From: Rhodobacter sp.
Lineage (GTDB): Bacteria > Pseudomonadota > Alphaproteobacteria > Rhodobacterales > Rhodobacteraceae
Assembly (NCBI GenBank): GCA_013821825.1
Contig: PNJK01000009.1
Span: forward strand, 1 to 64,000
DNA length: 64,000 nucleotides
Direction: 5' to 3'
Shown here: positions 45,500-54,725 of the stretch, one piece after another
How the letters are laid out: each line of letters starts with the position of its first letter
Numbering within the stretch: position 1 is the first letter of the stretch
The notes under the pieces: model-generated
Told to the model about the DNA's origin: nothing
The model's input: the letters and a program-made list of their open reading frames with translations, nothing else
Databases searched by the model: none
Program-made: the position numbers and the translations under genes

Positions 45500-46435
45500 A
45501 TGCGTTATATCATAACTCTCGCCATTGCCAGCACCCCCGCATTCGCCGAAGTTCCAAAGGTGGTGACCGACATTCCCCCCGTCGATGCCCTTGTGGCCCA
45601 GGTGATGGGCGATCTCGGCCAACCCGAGCTTCTGCTGACCAAGGGCGCGGACGAGCATGACTTTCAACTTCGTCCCAGTCAGGCAGGCGCTGTCGCCGGG
45701 TCTGACCTTGTGGTCTGGATCGGGCCGGAACTGACTCCCTGGCTGGAAAGCGCGATGCAAAACCGGCCTGAAGGCGCCGCGTCGATTGGCCTTCTGGACG
45801 CCGAAGAAACGATGCTGCGCGGTTATGGTGAAGACGTAGGTGCGGGGGATCACGATGAGGCCGGACAAGATGGGGCCGGACAAGATGGGGCCGGACAGGA
45901 TGACCGCGCCGATGGCGACACGGATCCGCATGCCTGGATGAATCCCGACAATGCTCAGCGCTGGTTGGGGCTGATCGCAGCTGAACTCTCGCGGCTTGAT
46001 CCCGAAAATGCCGCCACCTACGCCGCCAACGCACTGGCAGCATCAGAACGGCTGGTCACACTCGACAATGAAATCGCCGCGATGCTGGCGCCGGTCCAGG
46101 GCAAGCCCATCGTCACGTTCCACGACGCCTATGGCTATTTCGCAGCGCACTACGGCCTGAAGCTTTACGGCAGCATCGCCCTTGGCGACGCCGCTTCCCC
46201 GGGCGCGCTGCGTCTGAAGGAACTGCGCAAAACGATGGAGAGCGGCGGCGTCTTGTGCATCTTCCCCGAAGCTCAGTATGACTCCGCGCTGGTCCTGCAG
46301 ATGGCCGAAGGCACCGGGGCGCGGGTGGGCGGCACCCTCGACCCTGTCGGTTCGACACTGGAAGCCGGGCCAGGCGCCTATGACGCGTTTCTCAAAGGGA
46401 TGGCCCAGACCATTGCGGACTGTGTGCAGGGCTGA
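45500..46435 (+). CDS. znuA: Zinc ABC transporter substrate-binding protein
   Basis: The 311-residue periplasmic zinc receptor has a signal peptide (RYIITLAIASTPAFA) and the metal-binding histidines in GADEHDFQLRPS, DPHAWMNPDN and VTFHDAYGYFAAHYG. Between the first and second sites most relatives have a histidine/aspartate-rich loop; here it holds three AGQD units coded by a 15-base tandem repeat (45859-45903). It delivers Zn2+ to ZnuB/ZnuC encoded divergently. The start follows AAAGGGG by five bases. Zur repression is expected from the box at 45450. Confidence 0.92.
   Translation: MRYIITLAIASTPAFAEVPKVVTDIPPVDALVAQVMGDLGQPELLLTKGADEHDFQLRPSQAGAVAGSDLVVWIGPELTPWLESAMQNRPEGAASIGLLDAEETMLRGYGEDVGAGDHDEAGQDGAGQDGAGQDDRADGDTDPHAWMNPDNAQRWLGLIAAELSRLDPENAATYAANALAASERLVTLDNEIAAMLAPVQGKPIVTFHDAYGYFAAHYGLKLYGSIALGDAASPGALRLKELRKTMESGGVLCIFPEAQYDSALVLQMAEGTGARVGGTLDPVGSTLEAGPGAYDAFLKGMAQTIADCVQG
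45859..45903 (+). repeat. 15-base tandem repeat (three units) within znuA
   Basis: Units of GGCCGGACAAGATGG occupy 45859-45873 and 45874-45888; a third, slightly diverged copy lies at 45889-45903. Each adds five residues, so copy-number change would keep the frame. It encodes the AGQDG-type metal-loop region. Confidence 0.9.
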
Positions 46436-46442
46436 ACTGGCT

Positions 46443-47093
46443 TCAAGCCTGTTCGGCAGCGACAGGGCTGGACCGGCCAGCTACCGACGGGTGCTTGCGG
46501 CCGATCAACCTGTCCATCTGCCGGGATACGCGTGCCAGATGGCGGTCGCGGCTTTGCGGGGAGGAGCTGTCCATCCTGTAATGCGCGGCAAAAGCCGTGC
46601 GCTTGCCAGGCTGGCAAAGCAGACCGACCCCGCGCGTCAAGGTGCGCTTGCCCGGTGCCCCGACGATCTGCGTCACCAGCCAGCTTGCGCCGCAAGTGGT
46701 GAAGATGCCCAGCCGAGAAATGTGAAGCAGGCCGGGGCGGATGGCCTTGTGGTTGGCGTCCGGCATGTGAAAGGCGACGTCAGGCAGCAACACCCGGTCA
46801 AGCCAGCCCTTCAGCATGGCGGGCAGGCCATACCACCATGTCGGATAGACAAAGATCAGCGTGTCGCACCAGCGGATATCTTCGACATCCCGCTCGACAC
46901 AGGCAATGTTGTTCGGGCAATCAAGGTAGCCCTGCCATTCCGGGCCGCTCAGAACCGGCTGGAACCCGCGGGCGTAAAGATCAGACAAGCGAACCTCGGC
47001 GCCGGAGTCGTGAAGCTTTGACAGGACAAGATCACGCACCGCCGCGTTAAAGCTGTCGGGGCGGGGATGGCAGAACACGACAAGCGCACGCAT
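46443..47093 (-). CDS. NAD(P)H dehydrogenase (quinone)-type flavodoxin-fold oxidoreductase
   Basis: The 216-residue protein begins MRALVVFCHPRPDSFNAAV, the FMN/FAD-binding start of NQO1/KefF-like flavodoxin folds, and has IFVYPTWWYGLPAMLKGWLDR, the second flavin loop of the family. Such enzymes reduce quinones or other acceptors with NAD(P)H in the cytoplasm. The ATG at 47093 is chosen because homology starts there. It converges on znuA with only seven bases between the stops. Its role next to the zinc locus is not evident. Confidence 0.8.
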   Translation of the reverse strand: MRALVVFCHPRPDSFNAAVRDLVLSKLHDSGAEVRLSDLYARGFQPVLSGPEWQGYLDCPNNIACVERDVEDIRWCDTLIFVYPTWWYGLPAMLKGWLDRVLLPDVAFHMPDANHKAIRPGLLHISRLGIFTTCGASWLVTQIVGAPGKRTLTRGVGLLCQPGKRTAFAAHYRMDSSSPQSRDRHLARVSRQMDRLIGRKHPSVAGRSSPVAAEQA

Positions 47094-47223
47094 GGGAATG
47101 GCCGGACTGTCGTTGCCGGGTCGCAGGATAGCGGTCCGGAAGGCGCACACGCCAAGATCACGATAACATGGGCCAAGGTGCCCCCTCAACCGTGATGTTC
47201 CGGCACGTCCCTCGACCGAACGG

Positions 47224-48171
47224 TCAAGGCCTGAAATCCGCCAGCCCGTCGGTAAGAAAGCGTTCCGCAAGCTCGACAGTGCCTTGGGTGTAGGCGGCCC
47301 CGCCCAGAGATTGTGCAGTATCGCTATCGGCCCGGGTAGACAGCCAGGCCGTCAGCAGCACACGGCGCAGCAGGATCAGCGCCGGGATCATCGCGCGATC
47401 AGCAGCCGCAAGGGGGGCCACACGGGCATAGCCCTCACACCAGCGGGCGATCAGGTCGGGCAGGCGGGGATCGGTCTCGATGAACGACAAGGCCGAAGCC
47501 AGGTCATAGGCCCACCAGCCAAAGCCGCAATCGTCGAAGTCGATGGCCCAGAGGCCCAGATCATCGACCATCAGATTGGCCAGCCGCAGATCGGCATGGA
47601 TCAGACCGAAAACCTTGGCGTCAGTGCCATAGACGCGGAGCCGGACCGCAAGGTTCCCGGTCGCGCGCTGCAACAGCTCCTCACCCGCAGACTCAAGCCC
47701 CTTCGCCAGCCGCCAGTGTCCCCAGTGCGGATGGGGTCCAAGGATCGTCTCCACGTCCCAGCGCTTGCGGGTGAACCCTGTGGGCGGCGTCCAGCCGCGG
47801 GCGTGCAAGTGAAGCCGGGCAGTCACCTCTCCCAAGGGGCCGAACCACTGCGACAGGTCATCTCCGGGCTGCAACTCCTGCCCCGCGATACGGGCGAAGC
47901 CCACGACCAGACGCCCGTCCACTTCGCTGACCGGGCCGTCCCTGCCCGCCACCGGCCGCACGGCGCGCAGGCCGGAAAGACCCTGCAACGCCGTCAGCCA
48001 TGCAAGCTCGGATGCGATCTCCTGCGCGGTATGATAACCGGGCCTGTGTAGCCGCAGGATCAGGTCCCCAGCGCGCCAGGTCTCGTTTTCGGACCGGTTC
48101 AGGAGGGTCAGCGCAGCGTCGGGCGGCAATCCGTACAACGGCAAGGCGCGGGCGATCAGTTCAGCGGTCAT
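47224..48171 (-). CDS. Aminoglycoside-phosphotransferase-fold kinase
   Basis: The 315-residue protein has the kinase-like fold of the APH/homoserine kinase ThrB2 superfamily: ENETWRAGDLILRLHRPGY (nucleotide-binding strand), VFGLIHADLRLANLM (catalytic loop with Asp and Asn) and WAIDFDDCGFGWWAYDLA (metal-binding Asp). It starts 11 bases inside cobF, so it is translated as the last gene of the cobalamin operon. Superfamily members phosphorylate small hydroxylated molecules or amino alcohols. No substrate is indicated; a link to cobalamin side-chain synthesis is only suggested by position. Confidence 0.75.
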   Translation of the reverse strand: MTAELIARALPLYGLPPDAALTLLNRSENETWRAGDLILRLHRPGYHTAQEIASELAWLTALQGLSGLRAVRPVAGRDGPVSEVDGRLVVGFARIAGQELQPGDDLSQWFGPLGEVTARLHLHARGWTPPTGFTRKRWDVETILGPHPHWGHWRLAKGLESAGEELLQRATGNLAVRLRVYGTDAKVFGLIHADLRLANLMVDDLGLWAIDFDDCGFGWWAYDLASALSFIETDPRLPDLIARWCEGYARVAPLAAADRAMIPALILLRRVLLTAWLSTRADSDTAQSLGGAAYTQGTVELAERFLTDGLADFRP

Positions 48172-48907
48172 CGCCGCGCCGCAGGAGGTAGATGTCCATG
48201 ATCCAGCCATGCTGCGCCCGAAGTGCAGCACGGGTGGCGATGATCCTGTCGGCAACCTGGCTCAGGGGGCCATGGATCAGTACCTGATGCGGCATGCCGA
48301 CATAGGCGCCCCACCAGATTGTCACGCCCTCCGGATTGACGGATGTAAAGGCGCCGCCGCTGTCCAGCATCACGGCCAGCGAATTCGCTCCGACGGGCCA
48401 GCCTTCGTCCCGCAGGCGGCGTCCGGTGGTGATGGTCACCGGGGCGGCAAGCGTATTCAGGGGGATACCATGCGCAGCCGTCAGCACCTGCAGCGAGGTG
48501 ATGCCGGGAATGACCTTGACCGACACTCCCGGCAGCCGCGCGGCAATGCGCAGTGTGCTGTCGTAAAGCGACGGGTCACCCCAGACCATCAGTGCGACCT
48601 CTCCGCCACCCGGGAGTCGGGCGGCGATGGTGCCGGCCCAGACCTGCGCAATGGCATCGTGCCAGTCGTTCACCGCGCCAAGGTAGTCCGCCTGGTCGGC
48701 CCGCTGCGGCACGTCATATTCGGCGACCGGGACCAGGTTGGTCAGCACCTGGCTCAGGATCTGGTGACGGACATCGGCAAGGTCGGATTTGTCGTCGCCC
48801 TTCCGTGGCAGCAGGATCAGGTCTGCCGCGTTCAACGCCTGCGCTGCCTGCGCGGTCAGGTGATCCGGATTGCCGGTGCCGATACCGATTAGCGACAGGG
48901 TGATCAT
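48161..48907 (-). CDS. cobF: Precorrin-6A synthase (deacetylating)
   Basis: The 248-residue SAM methyltransferase of the tetrapyrrole methylase fold has LSLIGIGTGNPDHLTAQA at the start, MVWGDPSLYDSTLRI in the second SAM loop and VIPGITSLQVLTAAHG. CobF methylates C1 of precorrin-5 with loss of the extruded acetyl group, a step unique to the aerobic pathway. It overlaps cobA upstream by four bases and the kinase gene downstream by 11. Confidence 0.92.
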   Translation of the reverse strand: MITLSLIGIGTGNPDHLTAQAAQALNAADLILLPRKGDDKSDLADVRHQILSQVLTNLVPVAEYDVPQRADQADYLGAVNDWHDAIAQVWAGTIAARLPGGGEVALMVWGDPSLYDSTLRIAARLPGVSVKVIPGITSLQVLTAAHGIPLNTLAAPVTITTGRRLRDEGWPVGANSLAVMLDSGGAFTSVNPEGVTIWWGAYVGMPHQVLIHGPLSQVADRIIATRAALRAQHGWIMDIYLLRRGDDR

Positions 48908-49635
48908 GGCAGCGTTGTGCCGTCCGCCAAGGGGCCGAAAAGTATCAGGCCGGGCAACGGGCTGCGGTCCTGCGCCAGGGTCTCGGCCAATGCTGTGATC
49001 GTCGACCGGTGCAGGCGTTGGTCAGGTGTGCTGACAGCCTCGGCCAGCAGCGCCGGGGTGTCGGGGGACAGACCGTGGGCGATCAGGGCAGCAGCAAGGG
49101 CCGGGAACGTGCGCTTTCCCATGAAGACCACGGTCGTCGCCTGCGGATCCGCAAGGGCTGGCAGGTTCAGCCCCGGCGGCAGCCTGCCCGAGCTATCGGC
49201 GGCGGTGATGAACTGCACCCGTTGCGCGTGAAGCCGGCGGGTCAGCGGGATCCCCGCCAGCGCCGCCGCAGCCGAGGCAGAGGTGACGCCGGGAATGATC
49301 TCGGAGGGAATGCCGGCCTCGCGCAGCGCGGTCAGCTCCTCCTCCAGCCGCCCGAAGATGCCAGAGTCGCCTGACTTCAGCCGTACCACATGCGCGCCGG
49401 TCAGGGCGTAATCCACCAGCAACTGGCTGACGTGATCCTGTTTCGGCGAGGCGCGGCCCGCGCGCTTGCCCACTCCGACAAGGTCCGCCCCGCTTCGGGC
49501 AAGCGCAAGGATCGGCCCCGACGAAAGGTCATCGAACAGCACCGCGTCCGCCGCCTGCAGCGCCTTGACTGCCTTGACGGTCAGAAGGTCCGGGTCCCCG
49601 GGGCCGGCGGAAACGAAAGTGACGAAGCCGGTCAT
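48904..49635 (-). CDS. cobA: Uroporphyrinogen-III C-methyltransferase
   Basis: The 243-residue protein has the family's glycine-rich opening VSAGPGDPDLLTVKAVKAL, then VVRLKSGDSGIFGRLEEEL and IIPGVTSASAAAALAGIPL, the hallmarks of SUMT. It adds methyl groups at C2 and C7 of uroporphyrinogen III to give precorrin-2, the entry to the corrin branch. No siroheme oxidase/ferrochelatase domain is fused, so it is the single-function cobalamin type. It lies between cobB and cobF with four-base overlaps. Confidence 0.93.
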   Translation of the reverse strand: MTGFVTFVSAGPGDPDLLTVKAVKALQAADAVLFDDLSSGPILALARSGADLVGVGKRAGRASPKQDHVSQLLVDYALTGAHVVRLKSGDSGIFGRLEEELTALREAGIPSEIIPGVTSASAAAALAGIPLTRRLHAQRVQFITAADSSGRLPPGLNLPALADPQATTVVFMGKRTFPALAAALIAHGLSPDTPALLAEAVSTPDQRLHRSTITALAETLAQDRSPLPGLILFGPLADGTTLP

Positions 49636-50951
49636 GTCGCTCCCGCGATCAGGTGAAAATAGGTGCCTGTGGATAGCCCACCCCCGGTTTGACGTCGATA
49701 GGACCCGGTTTCGGAAACCGGGGCGCCTGTGGCGTCGGTGACGTCGGCAAGCGTCGCGTCCGGCTGGGTCACTATCGTTGAATAATGGAACTCATGCCCT
49801 GCCAGCCGCGCGCCCGCCGCATGGCCTGGAATCGCCTCTGCAAGCCGTGCCATCCGATAGCCAAGATGCATCTTCCGACTTGCGTATGAGGTCACAAGAC
49901 CCAGAAGCCCCGCCATTTCATGCCGGGTCCCCGCCTTGTCCACCAGTCCCGCACCCATCGCCATGTAGCCTCCGCATTCGCCATGAACCGGTTTCGTCTC
50001 GGCAAAGCCCCGCAGGCCCGCGCGGAACCGCGCTGCCGCAGCAAGTGCGCCCGCGTGCAGTTCGGGATAGCCGCCGGGCAGCCAGCAGACATCGGCGGTG
50101 TGCTCCGGCGCCTGATCGGCGAGCGGCGAGAAGGGCAGCACCTCGGCCCCTGCCGCGCGCCAGCCGTGCAGAAGATGCGGGTAGACGAAGGAAAAAGCCG
50201 CGTCGCGGGCCAAGGCGATCCGCTGCCCGGGGGGCGTTATCCTTGCCTCTGTCGAGGGGGTTGCGCAGGTGGCAGCGGCGGCGAGCAGGGCGTCCAGATC
50301 TACGCACTCGCGCATCAGGCCCGCAGCTTCGGCGATCAGGGCTTGCAGGGCTGGCTGTTCCCCGGCCTGCACCAGGCCAAGATGGCGTTCCGGCATGGCG
50401 ATGGCTGCGCGCTTGGGCAGGACGCCAAGCAACGTGATCCCCGCCTCCTCCATGCCCTTGCGCACCAGCGCCTCATGCCTTGGGCTGGCGATCCGGTTCA
50501 GGATGACGCCCGCCACCCTTACCCCGGGTCGAAACCGCGCCAGACCCAAGGCCACCGCAGCCGCCGTCTGCGCCTGACCCGAGGCGTCGATGACCAGAAC
50601 CACCGGCCATCCCATCCGCACCGACAGATCCGCCGTCGCGCCATTGCCCGAGGCCCCGGGCAGCGCCACCCCGTCAAAAAGCCCCATCGACCCTTCCGCA
50701 AGGATCAGGTCCGCCCCCTCCGCCGCGCCAAGCAGCCCGTCAAGCATCGTGCCGGCCATCGCCCAGCTGTCCAGGTTGAACGACGCCCGTCCGGACGCCG
50801 CCTGATGAAAGGCCGGGTCGATGTAGTCCGGTCCGTTCTTGAACGGCTGCACCATCAGGCCCCGGTCGCGCAATGCGGCCAGCAGGCCCAGCATGACCGT
50901 GGTCTTGCCGGTTCCCGACGCCGGGGCCGAGATGACAAGCCCCGGGATCAT
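49632..50951 (-). CDS. cobB: Cobyrinate / hydrogenobyrinate a,c-diamide synthase
   Basis: The 439-residue amidotransferase has an N-terminal ATP-binding domain ([19 protein letters not shown]) and a C-terminal glutaminase domain with the nucleophilic cysteine in [13 protein letters not shown] and a late histidine near GHEFHYST. In the aerobic pathway it amidates the a and c side chains of hydrogenobyrinic acid before cobalt insertion. The preceding and following genes overlap it by four bases. Confidence 0.93.
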   Translation of the reverse strand: MIPGLVISAPASGTGKTTVMLGLLAALRDRGLMVQPFKNGPDYIDPAFHQAASGRASFNLDSWAMAGTMLDGLLGAAEGADLILAEGSMGLFDGVALPGASGNGATADLSVRMGWPVVLVIDASGQAQTAAAVALGLARFRPGVRVAGVILNRIASPRHEALVRKGMEEAGITLLGVLPKRAAIAMPERHLGLVQAGEQPALQALIAEAAGLMRECVDLDALLAAAATCATPSTEARITPPGQRIALARDAAFSFVYPHLLHGWRAAGAEVLPFSPLADQAPEHTADVCWLPGGYPELHAGALAAAARFRAGLRGFAETKPVHGECGGYMAMGAGLVDKAGTRHEMAGLLGLVTSYASRKMHLGYRMARLAEAIPGHAAGARLAGHEFHYSTIVTQPDATLADVTDATGAPVSETGSYRRQTGGGLSTGTYFHLIAGAT

Positions 50952-51733
50952 CCACCCGTCCCCGGAAAGCGCGGGTGGGTGCCAACCGGGCGATAGCGGC
51001 GGTCATAGTCACCGGCGTAAAGGCGGCTTTCCTCGAATCCCTCTTGCGCCAGTGCCGGGCCGACAAGGATCAGCGCGGTACGCTCCACCTCGGCCGGAAC
51101 GGCGGCGGCAAGGGTGGCAAGGGTGGCCCGGATCACCCGCTCATCCGGCCAGCTTGCGCGCCAGACCACGGCGACGGGGCAATCCGGGCCGTAATGCGGG
51201 GTCAGGTCCGCGACCAGCTTGTCGATCAGGTGGATCGACAGGTGCAATGCCAGGGTCGCCCCGGTAGACCCAAAGGCCGACAGGGTCTCACGCTCGGGCA
51301 TCTGGGTGGCGCGACCTTCGGTACGCGTCAGGACGACCGATTGCGCCAGACCCGGCAGAGTCAGTTCCACCCCCAGCGTCGCGGCGGCGGCGGCAAAGGA
51401 CGGGACACCCGGCGTCACATCGAAAGGGATGCCAAGCGCGCGCAGGCGGCGCAGCTGTTCCCCCATCGCCGACCAGACCGAAAGGTCACCCGAATGCAGC
51501 CGCGCCACGTCCTGACCGGCGGCATGGGCGGCACTGATCTCGGCCATGATCTCGTCCAGGGAAAAGGGAGCGGTGTTCACGATCCGGCACCCCGTCGGGC
51601 AATGTGACAGCACGCCCTCGGGAACAAGCGAGCCGGCATAAAGACAGACGGGCGAGGCAGCGATCAGGTCGCGCCCCCGCAGGGTCAGCAGGTCGGGCGC
51701 ACCGGGGCCGGCGCCAATGAAATGGACGGTCAT
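50948..51733 (-). CDS. cobM: Precorrin-4 C11-methyltransferase
   Basis: The 261-residue tetrapyrrole methylase has [20 protein letters not shown] at the start, [19 protein letters not shown] and [19 protein letters not shown], matching CobM. It adds the C11 methyl to precorrin-4 giving precorrin-5, using SAM. Operon position is between cobE and cobB, with four-base overlaps. Confidence 0.93.
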   Translation of the reverse strand: MTVHFIGAGPGAPDLLTLRGRDLIAASPVCLYAGSLVPEGVLSHCPTGCRIVNTAPFSLDEIMAEISAAHAAGQDVARLHSGDLSVWSAMGEQLRRLRALGIPFDVTPGVPSFAAAAATLGVELTLPGLAQSVVLTRTEGRATQMPERETLSAFGSTGATLALHLSIHLIDKLVADLTPHYGPDCPVAVVWRASWPDERVIRATLATLAAAVPAEVERTALILVGPALAQEGFEESRLYAGDYDRRYRPVGTHPRFPGTGG

Positions 51734-52092
51734 GGGGTGATCCTTTCGGCAAGGGCGGCGGTAGCGGTGCCGTCCTGCGAGGCAACACGGGGGGCAAGCA
51801 GGCGCGCGCCCGGCCCGGCGGCGGCAAGGGCGGCGGCCTCGGCGACCGATCCGGTGCCATGCAGCGCCTCGACCCGGTCCGACCGGGTCAGGGTGGGCTG
51901 GCCATGCAGGGCTTCTGGCGGCAAGGCCACGACAGGCAGCCCCAACGCCTGACCAAGCGGCGCGAGGCCCGGGGCTTTGGCCGCAAGCGTCGCAAGATGA
52001 GTCACGCCTTTGGAGCCGCCTGCCAGCGCCAGCGCATCTTGCAAGGCGGCAAGAGTGGTTTCCGACCGAAAGCCAAAGCCAGCGACGATCAT
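51730..52092 (-). CDS. cobE: Cobalamin biosynthesis protein CobE (CbiG C-terminal-like)
   Basis: A 120-residue protein beginning [19 protein letters not shown], with [16 protein letters not shown] and [15 protein letters not shown], the conserved blocks of the CobE/CbiG_C family. The aerobic role of CobE is not firmly defined; the anaerobic relative helps open the lactone during ring contraction. The start at 52092 is where homology begins; longer readings extend only into the overlapping cobL sequence. It overlaps cobL by four bases. Confidence 0.85.
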   Translation of the reverse strand: MIVAGFGFRSETTLAALQDALALAGGSKGVTHLATLAAKAPGLAPLGQALGLPVVALPPEALHGQPTLTRSDRVEALHGTGSVAEAAALAAAGPGARLLAPRVASQDGTATAALAERITP

Positions 52093-53267
52093 CGGGTGAC
52101 GCTCCACTGCAGGATCGGCAACGCCGCCCGCCAGCCGCGTTTGCGTCCGATAGCGGCAGGTTCCGAGAGTTCGACCTTCAGAAGCTGGCCGCCGTGACGG
52201 ACAGACCAGTCCAGCACCAACGCCTCGGTCTCGATCGTGACAGCGTTCAGCACCAGTCGGGTGCCGACCGGCAAGACCTCCCATAGCCGCGTCAGCAGTG
52301 CCTCGCTTGCTCCGCCACCAATGAACACGGCGTCTGGTGGGGTCAAACCCTCCAGCCCGTCCGGCGCGCGCGCTTCGTGCAACCGGTGGCGGTGGGCCAG
52401 ACCGAAAGCCTCGACATTGCCGCGCGCCCGGGTGGAGCGGGCCGGATCAGCCTCCAGCGCTTCGACTCGTGCGCCACCGGCCAGCAGCCATTCGATGCCT
52501 ACCGACCCGGACCCCGCGCCGATATCCCACAGAACCTCGCCCGCCCGGGGGGCCAGCGCCGACAGGGTCAGCGCACGGACCGGGCGCTTGGTGATCTGGC
52601 CGTCATGGGCAAAAAGCCGGTCCGGCAGGCCTGCAGCGCGCGGCAGCCCGGTTTCGGTGGCCTCGATGGCCACCGAAACCGGGGCCATCAGGTCTTGCGG
52701 AACAGCGGTCGGGGCAACGGGACGCACCCTCTCCTGCGGGCCGCCAAGCCGCTCCAGCACCGTCAGTCGCGCGTTCGGGTGGTCGTTCGACAGCAGCCAA
52801 CCGGCCAGCTCTGCCACCGCCACGCCATCACGCACCGTGCAGATCACCCGCACCCCCCGGCCCAGAAGCAGACGCAGGCGCGCAAAAGGCGCGGCATGCA
52901 GGCCAAGGCAAAGCACCTCTTCCAGCCGCCAGCCCAGGCGGTTCGCGGCAAGCTGAAACGTTGAAGGTGCGGGGTGCGATACCCACTCGTCCGGCAAGAG
53001 ATGCGCCATCAGACTGCCTCCGGCGCCGAACCAGAATGGATCGCCCGAGGCAAGGACGACCGTCGCCCGCCCCCGCCGCGCCAGCACAGGGGCCACGTCA
53101 AAGGGCACGGGCCAGGGTTGACCCCGCCCGTCCGCCCCGATCAGTTCCAGGTGCCGGGGGCCGCCAAAGACGGTTTCTGCTTCGGCAAGTGCGGCGCGGC
53201 TTGCAGTGGACAGGCCTGCCGGTCCATCCTCACCCAGCCCGATCAGGGTCAGCCAGGGATTACCCAT
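52089..53267 (-). CDS. cobL: Precorrin-6Y C5,15-methyltransferase (decarboxylating)
   Basis: The 392-residue bifunctional enzyme has an N-terminal tetrapyrrole methylase domain ([15 protein letters not shown], then [18 protein letters not shown]) and a C-terminal CbiT-like methyltransferase domain ([19 protein letters not shown]). It methylates C5 and C15 and decarboxylates the ring-C acetate. The ATG (53267-53265) shares the CATG at 53265-53268 with the start of the divergent cobK, leaving no intergenic DNA. It heads the second block of the series, cobL-E-M-B-A-F. Confidence 0.93.
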   Translation of the reverse strand: MGNPWLTLIGLGEDGPAGLSTASRAALAEAETVFGGPRHLELIGADGRGQPWPVPFDVAPVLARRGRATVVLASGDPFWFGAGGSLMAHLLPDEWVSHPAPSTFQLAANRLGWRLEEVLCLGLHAAPFARLRLLLGRGVRVICTVRDGVAVAELAGWLLSNDHPNARLTVLERLGGPQERVRPVAPTAVPQDLMAPVSVAIEATETGLPRAAGLPDRLFAHDGQITKRPVRALTLSALAPRAGEVLWDIGAGSGSVGIEWLLAGGARVEALEADPARSTRARGNVEAFGLAHRHRLHEARAPDGLEGLTPPDAVFIGGGASEALLTRLWEVLPVGTRLVLNAVTIETEALVLDWSVRHGGQLLKVELSEPAAIGRKRGWRAALPILQWSVTR

Positions 53268-54015
53268 GACACGCATACTTCTGCTGGGCGGCACGACCGA
53301 GGCCAACCTCATGGCCCGCGCCATCGCCGAAGCGGGGCTGGCGGGGGTCTATTCCTACGCCGGGCGCACCGAGGCGCCCATGGGTCAGCCGATCCACATG
53401 CGGGTCGGCGGATTTGGTGGCGTCACAGGGTTGCGGGCCTATCTGACGGCGGAATCCATCACCCATGTCATCGACGCGACCCATCCTTTCGCCGCTCAGA
53501 TGAGCAGGAATGCCGTGAGCGCCTGCGAGGCCTCTGGCATCCCGCTGATTGCGCTGGAACGCGCTCCCTGGACGGCGGGAGAGGGTGATCGCTGGACGAT
53601 GGTCCCCGACCTGCCTGCCGCGGTCGCCGCCCTTGCCGGTCCGCCACGAAGGGTGTTCCTGGGCATCGGGCGTCAAAATCTGGAGCCCTTCGCTGCCCAG
53701 CCGCAGCACCATTATCTTCTGCGGCTTGTCGATGCGCCGACCGGCCCCTTGCCCTTGCCGCAGGCGGATGTGGTAGTGGCTCGCGGGCCCTTCGACGTGG
53801 CCGGCGACAGCGCCCTGATGCGCGACCACGGCACTGAGGTCGTCGTAGCCAAGAATGCGGGCGGCAAGGGGGCAGTGGCCAAGATCGCCGCTGCGCGGGC
53901 CTTGGGCCTGCCGGTGGTGATGATCGACCGCCCGATGATTCCGCCACGACCCGTGGCGCGAAGTGTGGCCGCTGTGATGGACTGGCTGCATCATCCCGCC
54001 CTCCGGGGCGAGTAG
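53266..54015 (+). CDS. cobK: Precorrin-6A reductase
   Basis: The 249-residue protein starts [20 protein letters not shown] and contains THVIDATHPFAAQMS, FLGIGRQNLEPFA and a C-terminal VVAKNAGGKGAVAKIAAAR, the pattern of CobK, which reduces precorrin-6A with NADPH. It lies on the opposite strand from all flanking cob genes. Its start codon overlaps that of cobL and its end overlaps the cobJ end by 25 bases. Its promoter and ribosome site must therefore lie within cobL coding sequence. Confidence 0.93.
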   Translation: MTRILLLGGTTEANLMARAIAEAGLAGVYSYAGRTEAPMGQPIHMRVGGFGGVTGLRAYLTAESITHVIDATHPFAAQMSRNAVSACEASGIPLIALERAPWTAGEGDRWTMVPDLPAAVAALAGPPRRVFLGIGRQNLEPFAAQPQHHYLLRLVDAPTGPLPLPQADVVVARGPFDVAGDSALMRDHGTEVVVAKNAGGKGAVAKIAAARALGLPVVMIDRPMIPPRPVARSVAAVMDWLHHPALRGE

Positions 54016-54725
54016 ACCCAGCGCCCCACCCGTCGGGTGGCAGAGTTGCCGACGATCACCACCGTACGCATGTCGGCCATCTCGGGCGTCGCCTCGCCCA
54101 AGGTTATGGTCGCGATCCGCTCATCCGGCGTCGAAACCGCGCGGGCGAAAGTGACCAGCCGATCCGAGCCGCATTCCTCGCGCAGGACTTCCAGCGTCCG
54201 GGCAAAACCCTCGGGGCGGCTGGCCGAGCGGGGGTTGTAGAAAGCCATCGCAAGATCGGCCCTTGCGGCAAGGCGCAGCCGGGTCTCGATCATTTCCCAC
54301 GGCTTCAGATTGTCCGACAGGTTGATGCAGCAGAAATCATGGCCCAGCGGCGCCCCTACTGCCGCCGCCGCCGCCAGCATCGCAGTAATCCCCGGCAGCA
54401 CGCGGATATCCAGCGCCTGCCAATCCTCGCGCCCCTCCAGCGCCTCGAACACGGCGCTCGCCATCGCGAAGACGCCGGGATCGCCGGAGCTGACCACCAC
54501 GACCCGGCGGCCATCCGCCGCCATCGCCAGCGCGGCGCGGGCGCGGTCAAGTTCCACGCGGTTGTCCGAGGGGTGCAGCGTCAGCCCTGCGCGCGGCGCC
54601 ACGCGGGCAACGTAGGGGATGTAGCCGACCACGTCGGTCGCCTCGGCCAGGGCGGAAACGACTTCGGGCGTGACCAGACGGTCATCCCCCGGCCCAAGCC
54701 CCGCGATGATCAGCGAACCGGTCAT
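53991..54725 (-). CDS. cobJ: Precorrin-3B C17-methyltransferase
   Basis: The 244-residue tetrapyrrole methylase has IAGLGPGDDRLVTPEVVSAL, VVVVSSGDPGVFAMASAVF and MAFYNPRSASRPEGFARTL, all characteristic of CobJ, which methylates C17 and performs ring contraction of precorrin-3B. It overlaps cobI upstream by four bases. Its 3' end runs 25 bases into the end of the oppositely oriented cobK. Confidence 0.93.
   Translation of the reverse strand: MTGSLIIAGLGPGDDRLVTPEVVSALAEATDVVGYIPYVARVAPRAGLTLHPSDNRVELDRARAALAMAADGRRVVVVSSGDPGVFAMASAVFEALEGREDWQALDIRVLPGITAMLAAAAAVGAPLGHDFCCINLSDNLKPWEMIETRLRLAARADLAMAFYNPRSASRPEGFARTLEVLREECGSDRLVTFARAVSTPDERIATITLGEATPEMADMRTVVIVGNSATRRVGRWVYSPRRAG

Noticed and set aside
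45859..45903. Short tandem repeats as a CRISPR-like array
   Set aside because: Units are contiguous 15-mers without spacers and in frame within znuA.
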